Source of the DNA: Eremococcus coleocola DSM 15696
Lineage (GTDB): Bacteria; Bacillota; Bacilli; Lactobacillales; Aerococcaceae
Reading direction: 5' to 3'
Length of the DNA: 39,375 nt
Assembly (NCBI RefSeq): GCF_000428865.1
Contig: NZ_AUAT01000007.1
Span: forward strand, 59,338-98,712
Positions 1 through 7,508 of the stretch are shown piece by piece. Numbering within the stretch: the first letter of the stretch is position 1; each line of letters opens with the position of its first letter. A program made the position numbers and the translations under genes. Below the pieces are notes generated by a model that was given only the letters and a program-made list of their open reading frames with translations, did no database searches and was not told the DNA's origin.

Positions 1-79
1 TGGTAAGTAAAGAAAACTGAGCTGATTTTTCCATACTTATGTGGTAAGTAAAGAAAGCTAACCTGGGCTTTCTGTACTT
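1..79. repeat. Two tandem hairpin repeats, 41-bp period
   Basis: The 15-mer TGGTAAGTAAAGAAA occurs at 1-15 and again at 42-56, exactly 41 bp later. Each copy opens an imperfect palindrome. In the second, 46-58 pairs with 67-79 at 12 of 13 positions; in the first, TAAGTA at 4-9 pairs with TACTTA at 34-39, with further pairing inside. TAAGTA recurs at 86-91, again 41 bp on, but its right arm is gone, so a third unit has decayed. The array may continue to the left of the window. Confidence 0.75.
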
Positions 80-190
80 GACTAATAAGTATAAAAAATC
101 TGTCACAACAAGCAAAATTTAAGCAGGCAAGCTTGGGTAGAACCCTGATTCTTGGCTTCCACCCGCTAGAAAAATTACACTAAATAAAAA

Positions 191-228
191 GCCGCCACCA
201 AGCCTATAATAAGGTGCTTGGTGGCGGT
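191..228 (-). terminator. Terminator of the copY-like/Nudix operon
   Basis: A 12-bp perfect stem (192-203 with 216-227) has a 12-nt loop and, on the minus strand, is followed by a T-rich tract (complement of 181-190). It lies about 30 bp past the Nudix stop codon. Confidence 0.85.
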
Positions 229-258
229 GGTTATCTTGCTGAGTTTTAAAAAAAGTAA

Positions 259-672
259 TTACTTTTTACTTAGGTAGTCATGGGCGGCGCTTAGGATGGC
301 CTGGTCATTAGGATAGCTTAATTGAGCCAGGGCTTGGTCAAAGGGAAGCCAAGCATAGGCAAGGACTTCCTCAGCTTGAGTTTTAACCGTTTGACTTTGA
401 GCTTGGGCTACAAAGTAGATGACATCCTTGGTCACACCTGGCTTGGGACTGTAGGTGGTAAGGTGACGAAAGCCTTGATCTAAGTCAACTTGAAGCTGAA
501 CTTCTTCTTGAATTTCACGTAAAGCCGTTTCTGCTTCACTTTCTTGGCCTTCAACGTGGCCCTTGGTAAAGGCCCAGTGACCACCATTTTTATGTTGAAT
601 TAATAAATAAATTACTTGGCCTTTACTATCTGTATGATAAACTAGGGCCCCACAGGATTTTTCTTTTTTCAT
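259..672 (-). CDS. Nudix hydrolase, Ap4A-hydrolase-like
   Basis: A 137-residue Nudix-fold pyrophosphatase that probably cleaves dinucleoside polyphosphates or damaged nucleotides in the cytoplasm. The Nudix box spans about residues 38-60: it begins GHVEGQE and ends REIQEEVQL. The metal-binding REXXEE core is intact; the usual glycine near the box end is Gln. The N-terminal SCGALVY and the GHWAFTKGHVE stretch fit the asymmetric Ap4A hydrolase branch. AAGGA lies a normal distance before the ATG. The gene follows the copY-like repressor by 33 nt on the same strand, and the terminator at 191-228 closes the pair. The family is certain; the substrate is not. Confidence 0.85.
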   Translation of the reverse strand: MKKEKSCGALVYHTDSKGQVIYLLIQHKNGGHWAFTKGHVEGQESEAETALREIQEEVQLQVDLDQGFRHLTTYSPKPGVTKDVIYFVAQAQSQTVKTQAEEVLAYAWLPFDQALAQLSYPNDQAILSAAHDYLSKK

Positions 673-705
673 AGGTTTTCCTTTCGTGAGTTAAACTGAT
701 TCAGT

Positions 706-1164
706 TTAAGCATGATGACTGTGTAAATGACAGTGGCATTGGCCGGGTGGGCATTGGCATGCAACCTGGTCAGGTGCAGTTTGAGCTTTTGTTTCCAAAA
801 CTTGGATGAGACGTTGGCAATCTGCCTGGGATAGGGTGGCTATATCCAAGCTATGTTGGATGAGGGCCCCCGCGTCTTTAGTGCAGTTTTTTTGAAACAC
901 TTGGTCTAATTTTTCATTGGAGACTTGGATTTGGTCGACTAGAGGGGTGTATTGGTAGGGTGAAACTAGGGTGTTTTTAGCTATGGCTTCTTTATCAACC
1001 AAGCGCTGGATGAGAGTTTTAACCGTGGCTTCTTTCCAGGGATGGAGGGTCAGAATCCGGTCAATAATTTGCCTTGATTCTAAAGGGGCTTGGGCCCACA
1101 AAACCCGCATGATTTCCCATTCAGCATCGGTAATATTATTTTTTTTAGTCTGAGTGGTGGACAT
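706..1164 (-). CDS. copY: CopY/BlaI-family copper-type repressor
   Basis: A 152-residue winged-helix repressor of the BlaI/MecI/CopY family. The N-terminal half holds the DNA-binding domain (ITDAEWEIMRVLW, then KEATVKTLIQRL). The C-terminus carries CQCPPGQCHC, the CXCX4CXC motif with which CopY binds Cu(I) or Zn(II), followed by a His-rich tail. The ATG at 1164 is preferred to an upstream TTG at 1170 because AAGGAG lies six bases before it. In known copY operons the repressor controls copA/copZ/copB, but here the only co-directional neighbour is a Nudix hydrolase and no copper ATPase is visible. I see no consensus cop box (TACANNTGTA) upstream. The palindrome GTCAGCTGAC at 1213-1222 is the best local operator candidate. 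Confidence 0.85.
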   Translation of the reverse strand: MSTTQTKKNNITDAEWEIMRVLWAQAPLESRQIIDRILTLHPWKEATVKTLIQRLVDKEAIAKNTLVSPYQYTPLVDQIQVSNEKLDQVFQKNCTKDAGALIQHSLDIATLSQADCQRLIQVLETKAQTAPDQVACQCPPGQCHCHLHSHHA

Positions 1165-1330
1165 GGGCAACTCCTTTCAAAACGTTATTTGCTTCTATTC
1201 TAGTTTACGCCTGTCAGCTGACTAAAACAAGTAAAGTAGATTTTATCCTAAGCAGGTATAAATTAATAATTTTTTCCTTTAAAAATTAAAGGGCGACGAG
1301 CTTAGTTATTTACAATCCCTTACATATGAC

Positions 1331-1375
1331 CACAATATATTGTGTTGCATAAAATTCAAACCACTAAATATTCGG
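1331..1375 (+). promoter_or_regulatory. Paired NrdR boxes before nrdIEF
   Basis: Box 1 is the perfect palindrome CACAATATATTGTG (1331-1344); box 2 is the weaker CACTAAATATTCGG (1362-1375). The cores are 31 bp apart, about three helical turns, which is the established layout for NrdR repression. The pair sits about 70-115 bp before nrdI. I could not assign the -10/-35 with confidence. Confidence 0.8.
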
Positions 1376-1446
1376 ATTTTTATCCTTGTTGCCAAGGAAG
1401 CTACATGGTAAGATAATAATTGACATTTTTCCAAGGAGGTATTGAG

Positions 1447-1827
1447 ATGTTACTAGTTTATATGTCCATCGTGGGCAATACGCGCCGCTTTGTAAACAAG
1501 TTTGACTATCCCTTATTAGAGATTTCCGAAGCCAATTGTTTTACCGAAGTTGACCAAGATTTTATTATGATTGTCCCCACCTATGAGATTGAAGTAACGG
1601 ATATTATGAATGATTTCATTGAGACAGGTGCTAACTTAACCCACTGCCAAGGCGTTATTGGCGGGGGAAACCGCAATTTCAATGATTTATTCTGTTTTAC
1701 CGCCAAAGATTTGGCCTTAGATTATGACCTCCCCCTCTTGCACGAGTTCGAATTTATGGGCTCCGTCAATGATGTCAACAAAGTAAAGGAGATAGTGAAG
1801 CACCTTGAAAACACCCATTCAGTCTAA
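1447..1827 (+). CDS. nrdI: NrdI flavodoxin for class Ib ribonucleotide reductase
   Basis: A 126-residue flavodoxin-like protein that supplies the oxidant for assembling the Mn(III)2-tyrosyl radical cofactor of NrdF. The N-terminal VYMSIVGNTRRFV is the FMN-phosphate loop. GGGNRNFNDLFCFTAK and the FEFMGSVNDV end are family hallmarks. The start is the ATG at 1447, directly after AAGGAGG (1433-1439); an in-frame TTG at 1420 would place the ribosome site inside the gene. The gene is first in nrdIEF, behind paired NrdR boxes, and its last 23 bases overlap nrdE. The dependence on NrdI is known for the class; the metal actually used here is inference. Confidence 0.95.
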   Translation: MLLVYMSIVGNTRRFVNKFDYPLLEISEANCFTEVDQDFIMIVPTYEIEVTDIMNDFIETGANLTHCQGVIGGGNRNFNDLFCFTAKDLALDYDLPLLHEFEFMGSVNDVNKVKEIVKHLENTHSV

Positions 1828-3982
1828 AAGTCCTAACGAAATTACTTACTTTAAATTAAATAATGAATTAAATATTCCCGTGGACGGCAAAATCCCGCTT
1901 CATAAAGATAAGGAAGCAGCTCGAGCTTTTTTCTTGGAACATGTGAACCCTAATACAGTTTTCTTCTATACCTTGGATGAAAAATTAGATTACCTCATCG
2001 AGCATGAATATATTGAAGCTGAGTTTATTAATAAGTATGATCGGTCCTTTATTAAAGAACTCATGCAATCGACCTATGATTATAAATTCCGTTTTAAGTC
2101 TTTCATGGGAGCCCATAAGTTTTATAACCAATATGCCCTTAAGACTAATGACGGCAAGCGGTATTTAGAACGCTTTGAAGACCGGATTGTCTTTAATGCC
2201 TTGTATTTAGCTAATGGTGACCCTGACTTTGCCCGCAAATTACGGGATGAATTGATTACCCAACGTTTCCAACCGGCGACCCCAACTTTCTTAAATGCGG
2301 GTCGTAAACGGCGGGGAGAAATGGTTTCTTGTTTCTTGATTGAAATTTCTGATGATATGAATGCCATAGGTCGGTCAATTAACTCAGCCTTGCAGCTATC
2401 TAAGCGTGGAGGTGGGGTTGGAATCAACTTATCTAATCTTCGTGAAGAAGGTGCTCCAATCAAAAAAGTGGAAAATGCTGCTTCCGGAGTTGTCCCAGTC
2501 ATGAAATTATTCGAAGATTCCTTTTCTTATGCCAACCAATTAGGCCAACGGAATGGGGCTGGTGTGGTTTACCTATCCGTTTTCCACCCAGACGTAGTCC
2601 GTTTCTTATCGACTAAGAAAGAAAATGCCGATGAAAAAATCCGGGTCAAGACCTTATCTTTAGGCTTAACTGTTCCGGATAAGTTCTACGAATTAGTGGC
2701 AGAAAATGCCGATATGTTCTTGTTCTCACCTTATGACGTGGAACGAGAATACGGCCAAGCTTTTGCTTATGTCGATATTACCGAAGAATATGAAAATATG
2801 GTCCATAACCCTAATATTCGCAAGTATAAAGTCAAAGCCCGTGAGTTAGAAAATGAAATTTCTAAGCTCCAACAAGAATCTGGCTACCCTTATATCATTA
2901 ATATTGATACCGCCAATGAAGCCAACCCGATTGATGGTCGGATTGTCATGTCTAACTTATGTTCTGAAATTCTCCAAGTCCAAAAACCATCTAAAATTCG
3001 AGATGACCAAAGTTATGAAGAAATGGGCATGGATATTTCATGCAATTTAGGTTCAACCAATGTGGTCAATATGGTGCAATCACCTAATTTCGCCCAATCC
3101 ATTGATGTCGCTGTGCGGGCATTGACCTTTGTTACTGACCATACTTCAATTGATGCAGTTCCTTCCGTTAAAAACGGAAATGAGCTCCAACATACCATTG
3201 GTCTAGGGGCCATGGGGCTTCACACCTTATTCGCGATTAATCAGATCGACTATGGTTCTGACGAATCCTTAGAATTAACCGAAGCTTACTTCTATGCGGT
3301 AAATTATTATACCTTGCTTTCGTCTAATCAGATTGCCCAAGAACGGGGTCAATCCTTCTATAACTTTGATAAGTCTGATTATGCTTCTGGTCTTTATTTT
3401 GACCGTTATATTGACCAACCTTTTGAAATCCAATCCGATAAAGTCAAAGAGATTATGAAGGGGATTCACCTACCAACGGCTGAGGACTGGCAAGCCCTCA
3501 AAGAAAAAGTTCAAGTCCATGGCCTCTATCACGCTTACCGACAAGCCATCGCACCGACTGGATCCATTTCATACGTCAATGAAACTTCAGCAAGTCTGCA
3601 TCCAATCATTCGCTTAATTGAAGAACGCCAAGAAAAGAAAACAGGTAAAACCTATTATCCAGCTCCATACTTATCCAATGATACCATTGACTATTATAAG
3701 TCTGCATATGACATTGACATGCGTCTGGTGATTGATGTGTATGCGGCAGCCCAAAAACATATCGACCAAGGTATGTCTATGACTCTCTTTATGCGGTCTG
3801 AAATTCCATCGGGTCTATATCCTTGGAAAAAAGCTGATGATAATAAATTAACCACGCGAGACTTAAATATTCTACGGAACTATGCCTGGAACCAAGGGAT
3901 CAAATCAATTTACTACGTCCGTACCTTTACCGATGATGGGGATGAAATTGGGTCAAATTACTGTGAATCTTGTTCAATTTAG
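1805..3982 (+). CDS. nrdE: Class Ib ribonucleotide reductase large subunit NrdE
   Basis: A 725-residue catalytic subunit reducing ribonucleoside diphosphates to deoxyribonucleotides. It has no N-terminal ATP cone, as expected for class Ib. Active-site residues are visible: Cys176 in GEMVSCFL, the SNLCSEI loop carrying Asn-Cys-Glu at about 385, and the C-terminal CESC pair that is re-reduced by NrdH-redoxin. The radical-transfer tyrosines lie in PYLSNDTIDYY and the end of the protein. The start is a TTG at 1805 inside nrdI; no ATG or GTG lies between it and the conserved EITYFKLNNE start region. AAGGAG at 1786-1791 is 13 nt away, rather far, so translational coupling is likely. No nrdH lies in this operon. 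Confidence 0.95.
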   Translation: MKTPIQSKSPNEITYFKLNNELNIPVDGKIPLHKDKEAARAFFLEHVNPNTVFFYTLDEKLDYLIEHEYIEAEFINKYDRSFIKELMQSTYDYKFRFKSFMGAHKFYNQYALKTNDGKRYLERFEDRIVFNALYLANGDPDFARKLRDELITQRFQPATPTFLNAGRKRRGEMVSCFLIEISDDMNAIGRSINSALQLSKRGGGVGINLSNLREEGAPIKKVENAASGVVPVMKLFEDSFSYANQLGQRNGAGVVYLSVFHPDVVRFLSTKKENADEKIRVKTLSLGLTVPDKFYELVAENADMFLFSPYDVEREYGQAFAYVDITEEYENMVHNPNIRKYKVKARELENEISKLQQESGYPYIINIDTANEANPIDGRIVMSNLCSEILQVQKPSKIRDDQSYEEMGMDISCNLGSTNVVNMVQSPNFAQSIDVAVRALTFVTDHTSIDAVPSVKNGNELQHTIGLGAMGLHTLFAINQIDYGSDESLELTEAYFYAVNYYTLLSSNQIAQERGQSFYNFDKSDYASGLYFDRYIDQPFEIQSDKVKEIMKGIHLPTAEDWQALKEKVQVHGLYHAYRQAIAPTGSISYVNETSASLHPIIRLIEERQEKKTGKTYYPAPYLSNDTIDYYKSAYDIDMRLVIDVYAAAQKHIDQGMSMTLFMRSEIPSGLYPWKKADDNKLTTRDLNILRNYAWNQGIKSIYYVRTFTDDGDEIGSNYCESCSI

Positions 3983-4005
3983 GGTCAATAAGAAAGGAAG
4001 TCGAC

Positions 4006-5097
4006 ATGGTTCAACCAAATTATAAAGCAATCAACTGGAACGATATTGAAGACGTCATTGATAAACTCACCTGGGAAAAATTAACCGAGCAGTTCTGGCT
4101 CGATACCCGGATTCCGGTTTCGAATGACTTAGATGACTGGCGCCGCCTCTCTAAGGCTGAGCAAGATATGGTGGGGAAAGTTTTTGGGGGCTTGACCCTC
4201 TTAGATACCGTCCAATCTGAACAGGGAGCGATCGTTCTGTTACCAGATGCTCGGACTAGTCATGAACGTTCTGTTTTATCCAATATCCATTTCATGGAAT
4301 CTGTCCACGCTAAATCCTATTCAACGATTTTCATCACTTTAAATACCAATGCGGAAATTGATGCGATTTTTGAATGGACGGATACCCACGAGTTAATCCA
4401 ATTTAAGTCTGATAAAATTAACCGGATTTATCAAACCGGGACTCCGCTTCAGAAAAAAGCCGCTTCAGTCTTGTTAGAATCTTTTTTATTCTATTCCGGT
4501 TTCTATGCACCATTATGGTATTTGGGTAATAATAAATTGCCTAATGTGGCTGAAATTATTAAACTAATTTTGCGGGATGAATCCGTTCATGGAACCTATA
4601 TTGGCTATAAATTCCAGTTAGGCTACAATGCCTTGAGTGAAACTGACCAAGAAGAACTCAAACAATGGGTCTTCAATCTTTGTTTTGAGTTATATAACAA
4701 TGAAGAAAAATACACTTCATACATTTATGATGAATTAGGCTGGACCGAAGAAGTTAATACCTTTGTCCGCTACAATGCCAATAAAGCCTTACAAAACCTT
4801 GGATTTGACCCACTTTTTGCTGACACGGCTGAAGATGTCAACCCTATCGTGATGAATGGAATCTCTACAGGTACCTCTAACCATGATTTCTTCTCCCAAG
4901 TGGGAAATGGTTATCTCTTGGGACAAGTGCAAGCCATGGAAGAAGAAGACTATTCTAAATGGGCTACTTCTAACCGACAAAAACAACGACGAGCTTACCG
5001 GGCGGAAAAGAAACGGCAACGGGAAGAACAAACCAGTAGTCCAGTGAATTTCGAAACAATTAAGGCGCAAACTCCAGAAAATCCAGATAATAATTAG
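4006..5097 (+). CDS. nrdF: Class Ib ribonucleotide reductase small subunit NrdF
   Basis: A 363-residue subunit holding the dimetal-tyrosyl radical. All ligands can be seen: Asp in LTLLDTVQ, Glu and His in FMESVHAKSY (whose Tyr is the radical tyrosine), Glu in LESFLFYSG, and Glu and His in ILRDESVHG. The start is ATG 4006 after AAAGGAAG; a longer TTG reading (3970) would overlap nrdE and lacks a ribosome site. The C-terminus beyond about residue 320 is basic, then Gln/Asn/Pro-rich, longer than the usual tail. Last gene of nrdIEF, followed by a terminator at 5213. Confidence 0.95.
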   Translation: MVQPNYKAINWNDIEDVIDKLTWEKLTEQFWLDTRIPVSNDLDDWRRLSKAEQDMVGKVFGGLTLLDTVQSEQGAIVLLPDARTSHERSVLSNIHFMESVHAKSYSTIFITLNTNAEIDAIFEWTDTHELIQFKSDKINRIYQTGTPLQKKAASVLLESFLFYSGFYAPLWYLGNNKLPNVAEIIKLILRDESVHGTYIGYKFQLGYNALSETDQEELKQWVFNLCFELYNNEEKYTSYIYDELGWTEEVNTFVRYNANKALQNLGFDPLFADTAEDVNPIVMNGISTGTSNHDFFSQVGNGYLLGQVQAMEEEDYSKWATSNRQKQRRAYRAEKKRQREEQTSSPVNFETIKAQTPENPDNN

Positions 5098-5212
5098 AGT
5101 CCACCACCACGACATTAAAAGTTTTGATGTTTGCTTTTAAACGACGAAGTCATTTTATTTTGATGTGCTTAGTAAATTATTATGATTGAGTTTTTTTAGG
5201 AATAGTAAATGC

Positions 5213-5242
5213 AAAGGATGGCAATGGGCCATCCTTTTTTTA
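5213..5242 (+). terminator. Terminator of nrdIEF
   Basis: The stem GGATGG/CCATCC with flanking A/T pairs and a 7-nt loop is followed by eight T. A weaker AT-rich hairpin (5115-5121 with 5134-5140) lies just after nrdF. Confidence 0.85.
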
Positions 5243-5314
5243 TATCCCAAGCTGACCAGGTGGGAGGATGTCCAAGCTATAACCTGAGCTTATATTCTAT
5301 ATTATGCTTTCATA

Positions 5315-5369
5315 TTGTGCTTAGGGCCTATCTAGCGATATAATAAAAGTAGTAATTGTGTTAGCACAA
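5315..5369 (+). promoter_or_regulatory. pta promoter with palindromic operator candidate
   Basis: A perfect -10 TATAAT (5339-5344) has a weak -35 TTGTGC 18 bp upstream. Twelve bases after the -10 lies the inverted repeat TTGTG-TTAG-CACAA (5356-5369), near the expected transcript start, where a repressor could act. It fits neither the cre consensus (no central CG) nor Rex spacing. Confidence 0.6.
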
Positions 5370-5389
5370 ACAAAAATGGAGGAATATGC

Positions 5390-6379
5390 ATGAAAAAAGA
5401 TGTAATTAAGACACTCTCAGCACACTTGAAAGGGCAACATGTATCCATTGTCTATCCAGAAGCTACCGATCCTCGCGTCCTTGGCGCAGCGGTTCGTTTG
5501 AAAGCAGATGAATTAGTGGATCCAGTCTTAATTGGTAACCCTGATGAAATTAAAGAAATTGCGCAAAAGAACTCTTGGATTATTGATGGAATTGAAATTA
5601 TCGATCCAGAAAATTATCCAGAATACGACCAAATGGTAGCTGCTTTTGTTGAACGTCGTAAAGGTAAAGTTGACGAAGCTAAAGCTCAAACCATGTTAAA
5701 AGACCATGCATACTTCGGTACAATGTTAGTGTATATGGACAAAGCGGATGGAATGGTCTGCGGTGCTCAATACTCAACCGGTGATACTGTACGTCCAGCT
5801 CTACAAATTATCAAGACTAAAGAAGGTATTTCATCAACCTCTGGTGCTTTCTTAATGATTCCGCGTGAAAATGATGGTCAACGTTTAATTTTTGCTGACT
5901 GTGCCATTAATATTGCCCCATCTGCTCAACAATTAGCTGAAATTGCGGTTGTTTCTGCAAAAACTGCTGAAATGTTTGAAATTGATCCTCGCATTGCTTT
6001 GTTGAGTTTCTCAAGCAAAGGTTCTGCAAAATCGGATGATGTTGACCGGGTCGTTGAAGCGACTAAATTAGCTCAAGAATTAGCTCCTGAACTACCAATC
6101 GATGGTGAATTACAATTTGATGCGGCTTATGTTGAAGCGGTTGCTGAAAAGAAAGCTCCTGAATCAAAAGTAGCAGGTCACGCAACAGTCTTTGTTTTCC
6201 CAGAAATCCAATCTGGTAACATCGGCTACAAGATCGCCCAACGTTTGGGGGGTTACCAAGCTATTGGCCCAATCCTTCAAGGTTTGAACAAGCCAGTATC
6301 TGACTTATCTCGTGGTTGTGTGGAAGAAGATGTGTATAAAGTGTCTGTCATCACTGCCCGCCAAGCTCAAATGGGATAA
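5390..6379 (+). CDS. pta: Phosphate acetyltransferase
   Basis: A 329-residue Pta of the short type (catalytic domain only). It interconverts acetyl-CoA and acetyl phosphate in overflow and pyruvate metabolism. Recognisable family blocks are YPEATDPRVLGAAVRL near the N-terminus, YSTGDTVRPALQIIKT with the substrate-contacting Ser/Thr/Arg, and FPEIQSGNIGYKIAQRLGG near the C-terminus. GGAGG lies seven bases before the ATG. It has its own promoter and terminator. In many Lactobacillales pta is directly followed by tsaE; here a divergently read lipoprotein gene separates them. Codon use looks like that of a highly expressed gene, as expected. Confidence 0.95.
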   Translation: MKKDVIKTLSAHLKGQHVSIVYPEATDPRVLGAAVRLKADELVDPVLIGNPDEIKEIAQKNSWIIDGIEIIDPENYPEYDQMVAAFVERRKGKVDEAKAQTMLKDHAYFGTMLVYMDKADGMVCGAQYSTGDTVRPALQIIKTKEGISSTSGAFLMIPRENDGQRLIFADCAINIAPSAQQLAEIAVVSAKTAEMFEIDPRIALLSFSSKGSAKSDDVDRVVEATKLAQELAPELPIDGELQFDAAYVEAVAEKKAPESKVAGHATVFVFPEIQSGNIGYKIAQRLGGYQAIGPILQGLNKPVSDLSRGCVEEDVYKVSVITARQAQMG

Positions 6380-6406
6380 TTTCAGTAAAAAGTTAGATTT
6401 TAAAGT

Positions 6407-6450
6407 GCCCCTAGTTGTCACCTTGCGTGATTGGCTGGGGGCCTTTTAAT
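6407..6450 (+). terminator. Terminator of pta
   Basis: GCCCCTAG (6407-6414) pairs with CTGGGGGC (6435-6442), with an inner TCAC/GTGA extension, followed by CTTTTAATTTTTTTT. Confidence 0.85.
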
Positions 6451-6470
6451 TTTTTTTAGGAGGAAATAAT

Positions 6471-6524
6471 ATGTGTCAACATCATGGAATTGCAGGGAAA
6501 TATGAAAGTCCCGGCTGCTTTTGA
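6471..6524 (+). CDS. Possible 17-residue peptide or decayed ORF
   Basis: ATG 6471 is preceded by a strong AGGAGG (6458-6463, partly in the T-tract of the pta terminator) and encodes MCQHHGIAGKYESPGCF, ending at TGA (6522-6524). The same frame stays open for about 42 further codons before TAA. The hairpin CCCGG/CCGGG (6510-6529) brackets the TGA. It may be a small peptide, a leader, or the remnant of a longer gene broken at TGA. The downstream part overlaps repeat units, which argues against one long real protein. I recognise no family. Confidence 0.25.
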   Translation: MCQHHGIAGKYESPGCF

Positions 6525-6534
6525 CCGGGATTTT

Positions 6535-6642
6535 ACTTGTTAGAAAAGATTTTGGTAATTTTACAGGAGCCAGACGTGCCAAGAAATTTATCTTCGCAAG
6601 TCTTAGCGAACAATAGTTACCAAAAATTTTTTCTGGGCAAGT
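6535..6642. repeat. 41-bp-period palindromic repeat array (three units)
   Basis: Units of 28 bp at 6574-6601 and 6615-6642 start exactly 41 bp apart. A more diverged unit occupies about 6535-6561. The core of the middle unit, GCCAAGAAATTTATCTTCGC, closely matches the fourth unit of the array at 33895-34044. Each unit is an imperfect inverted repeat (TTGC-AAGA against TCTT-GCAA). It lies between pta and the convergent lipoprotein gene. Otherwise 6451-6687 holds only the doubtful short ORF. Confidence 0.75.
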
Positions 6643-6687
6643 TACTACACTAATGTTAAATACCACCCCTCATACAAGCTAAACAAA

Positions 6688-6711
6688 AACGCTGCCCCTA
6701 GGGGCAGCGTT
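6688..6711 (-). terminator. Terminator of the DUF4430 lipoprotein gene
   Basis: A perfect 24-bp palindrome (arms 6688-6699 and 6700-6711, AACGCTGCCCCT and its complement) is followed on the minus strand by TTTTTGTTT. Confidence 0.85.
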
Positions 6712-6733
6712 CAATTTTTAATATGAAACAATA

Positions 6734-7363
6734 TTATTCAGCGTCTTCTTCAGTTGTAGCATCTTCTTCAGCTGGAATAATAATTTCTGGTAGGTCATCA
6801 GCAGTACCGTAGTACCAAGCAATCTTGTCACCAGCTTTAAGCTTTTGTGACACAACCCCTAATTCGGCAAATTGGTCGTTAAAGAGATATGTCCAGGTAA
6901 CGCCATTTTCGTAATCATTTTCGTATTCAGCAATATGGTCAATTACACCTTCTTCTTCATTGAAGGTGAAGTCTAAATCATCGATACTTTCCATGGCATC
7001 TAGAACGCTCATGTCTTCAGTTACAGGAACATCTGCTTCTAAGATAGCACCTTCTTGACCTGCGATATAGAAGCTAAATTTAGCAGTTTCGCCCATAGCT
7101 TCGTCACCATTTGCTTCGCTATCGCTGGCAGATTCATCTGAGTTAGCTTCTGATTCTGAGTTATTTTCGGAGCCACTCGTCATAGAATCTGAACTGGTAC
7201 TTTCGCTAGTTGAAGAGCTAGCAGCTTCAGAACTTTGGCTTTCGACCGCTGAGCTAGCGGCTTCTTGACTAGCGGCTTGGTCAGTATTGTGGTTATTATT
7301 ATTACATGCCACTAATAATAAGGATAAGGCAGCCATTGCCATAAATTTAAGTGATTTTTTCAT
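6734..7363 (-). CDS. DUF4430-domain surface lipoprotein
   Basis: A 209-residue predicted lipoprotein. The signal peptide ends in the lipobox LLVAC, with the lipidated Cys at residue 20. About 70 residues of Ser/Glu/Asp/Asn-rich low-complexity linker follow. The C-terminal ~110 residues carry a DUF4430-type domain (FSFYIAGQEG ... VTWTYLFNDQFAELGVVSQKLKAGDKIAWYYGT), related to cobalamin-binding intrinsic-factor folds. The tail is acidic. AAGGAGGG precedes the ATG. It is monocistronic, divergent from tsaE and convergent with pta. The domain often occurs on adhesin-like or transport-linked surface proteins, but no ligand can be read from the sequence, so function is unknown. Confidence 0.8.
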   Translation of the reverse strand: MKKSLKFMAMAALSLLLVACNNNNHNTDQAASQEAASSAVESQSSEAASSSTSESTSSDSMTSGSENNSESEANSDESASDSEANGDEAMGETAKFSFYIAGQEGAILEADVPVTEDMSVLDAMESIDDLDFTFNEEEGVIDHIAEYENDYENGVTWTYLFNDQFAELGVVSQKLKAGDKIAWYYGTADDLPEIIIPAEEDATTEEDAE

Positions 7364-7457
7364 AAAAAACCCTCCTTGATTTTTTTACTTATTCCTATTA
7401 AAAATAGCAATAAAATAGGGAAAAGTCAAATAAATCGCATTAAAATAGAACTTTCGT

Positions 7458-7463
7458 TATAAT
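7458..7463 (+). promoter_or_regulatory. -10 element for tsaE
   Basis: TATAAT lies 45 bp before tsaE in the 145-bp divergent gap; no good -35 stands 17 bp upstream. Confidence 0.5.
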
Positions 7464-7508
7464 GGAAACGACATCAGAAAATATAAGGGAAAGGTAGCTG
7501 ACCCCGAA

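Noticed and set aside
1321-1330. TACATATGAC as a cop box for the CopY-like repressor
   Set aside because: The second half does not match TGTA, it is about 160 bp from copY, and it lies beside the NrdR boxes.
2122-2502. Minus-strand open frames opposite nrdE, nrdF, murB, potA, pdp, fad and mnt genes
   Set aside because: They are antisense shadows of strongly conserved coding regions, with no ribosome sites or family features.
5356-5369. Rex or cre site before pta
   Set aside because: Half-sites are only four bases apart where Rex needs eight, and the central CG of cre is missing.
6418-6666. Minus-strand 82-codon open frame between pta and the lipoprotein gene
   Set aside because: It starts with GTG, overlaps the 41-bp repeat units and the pta terminator, and resembles no protein.
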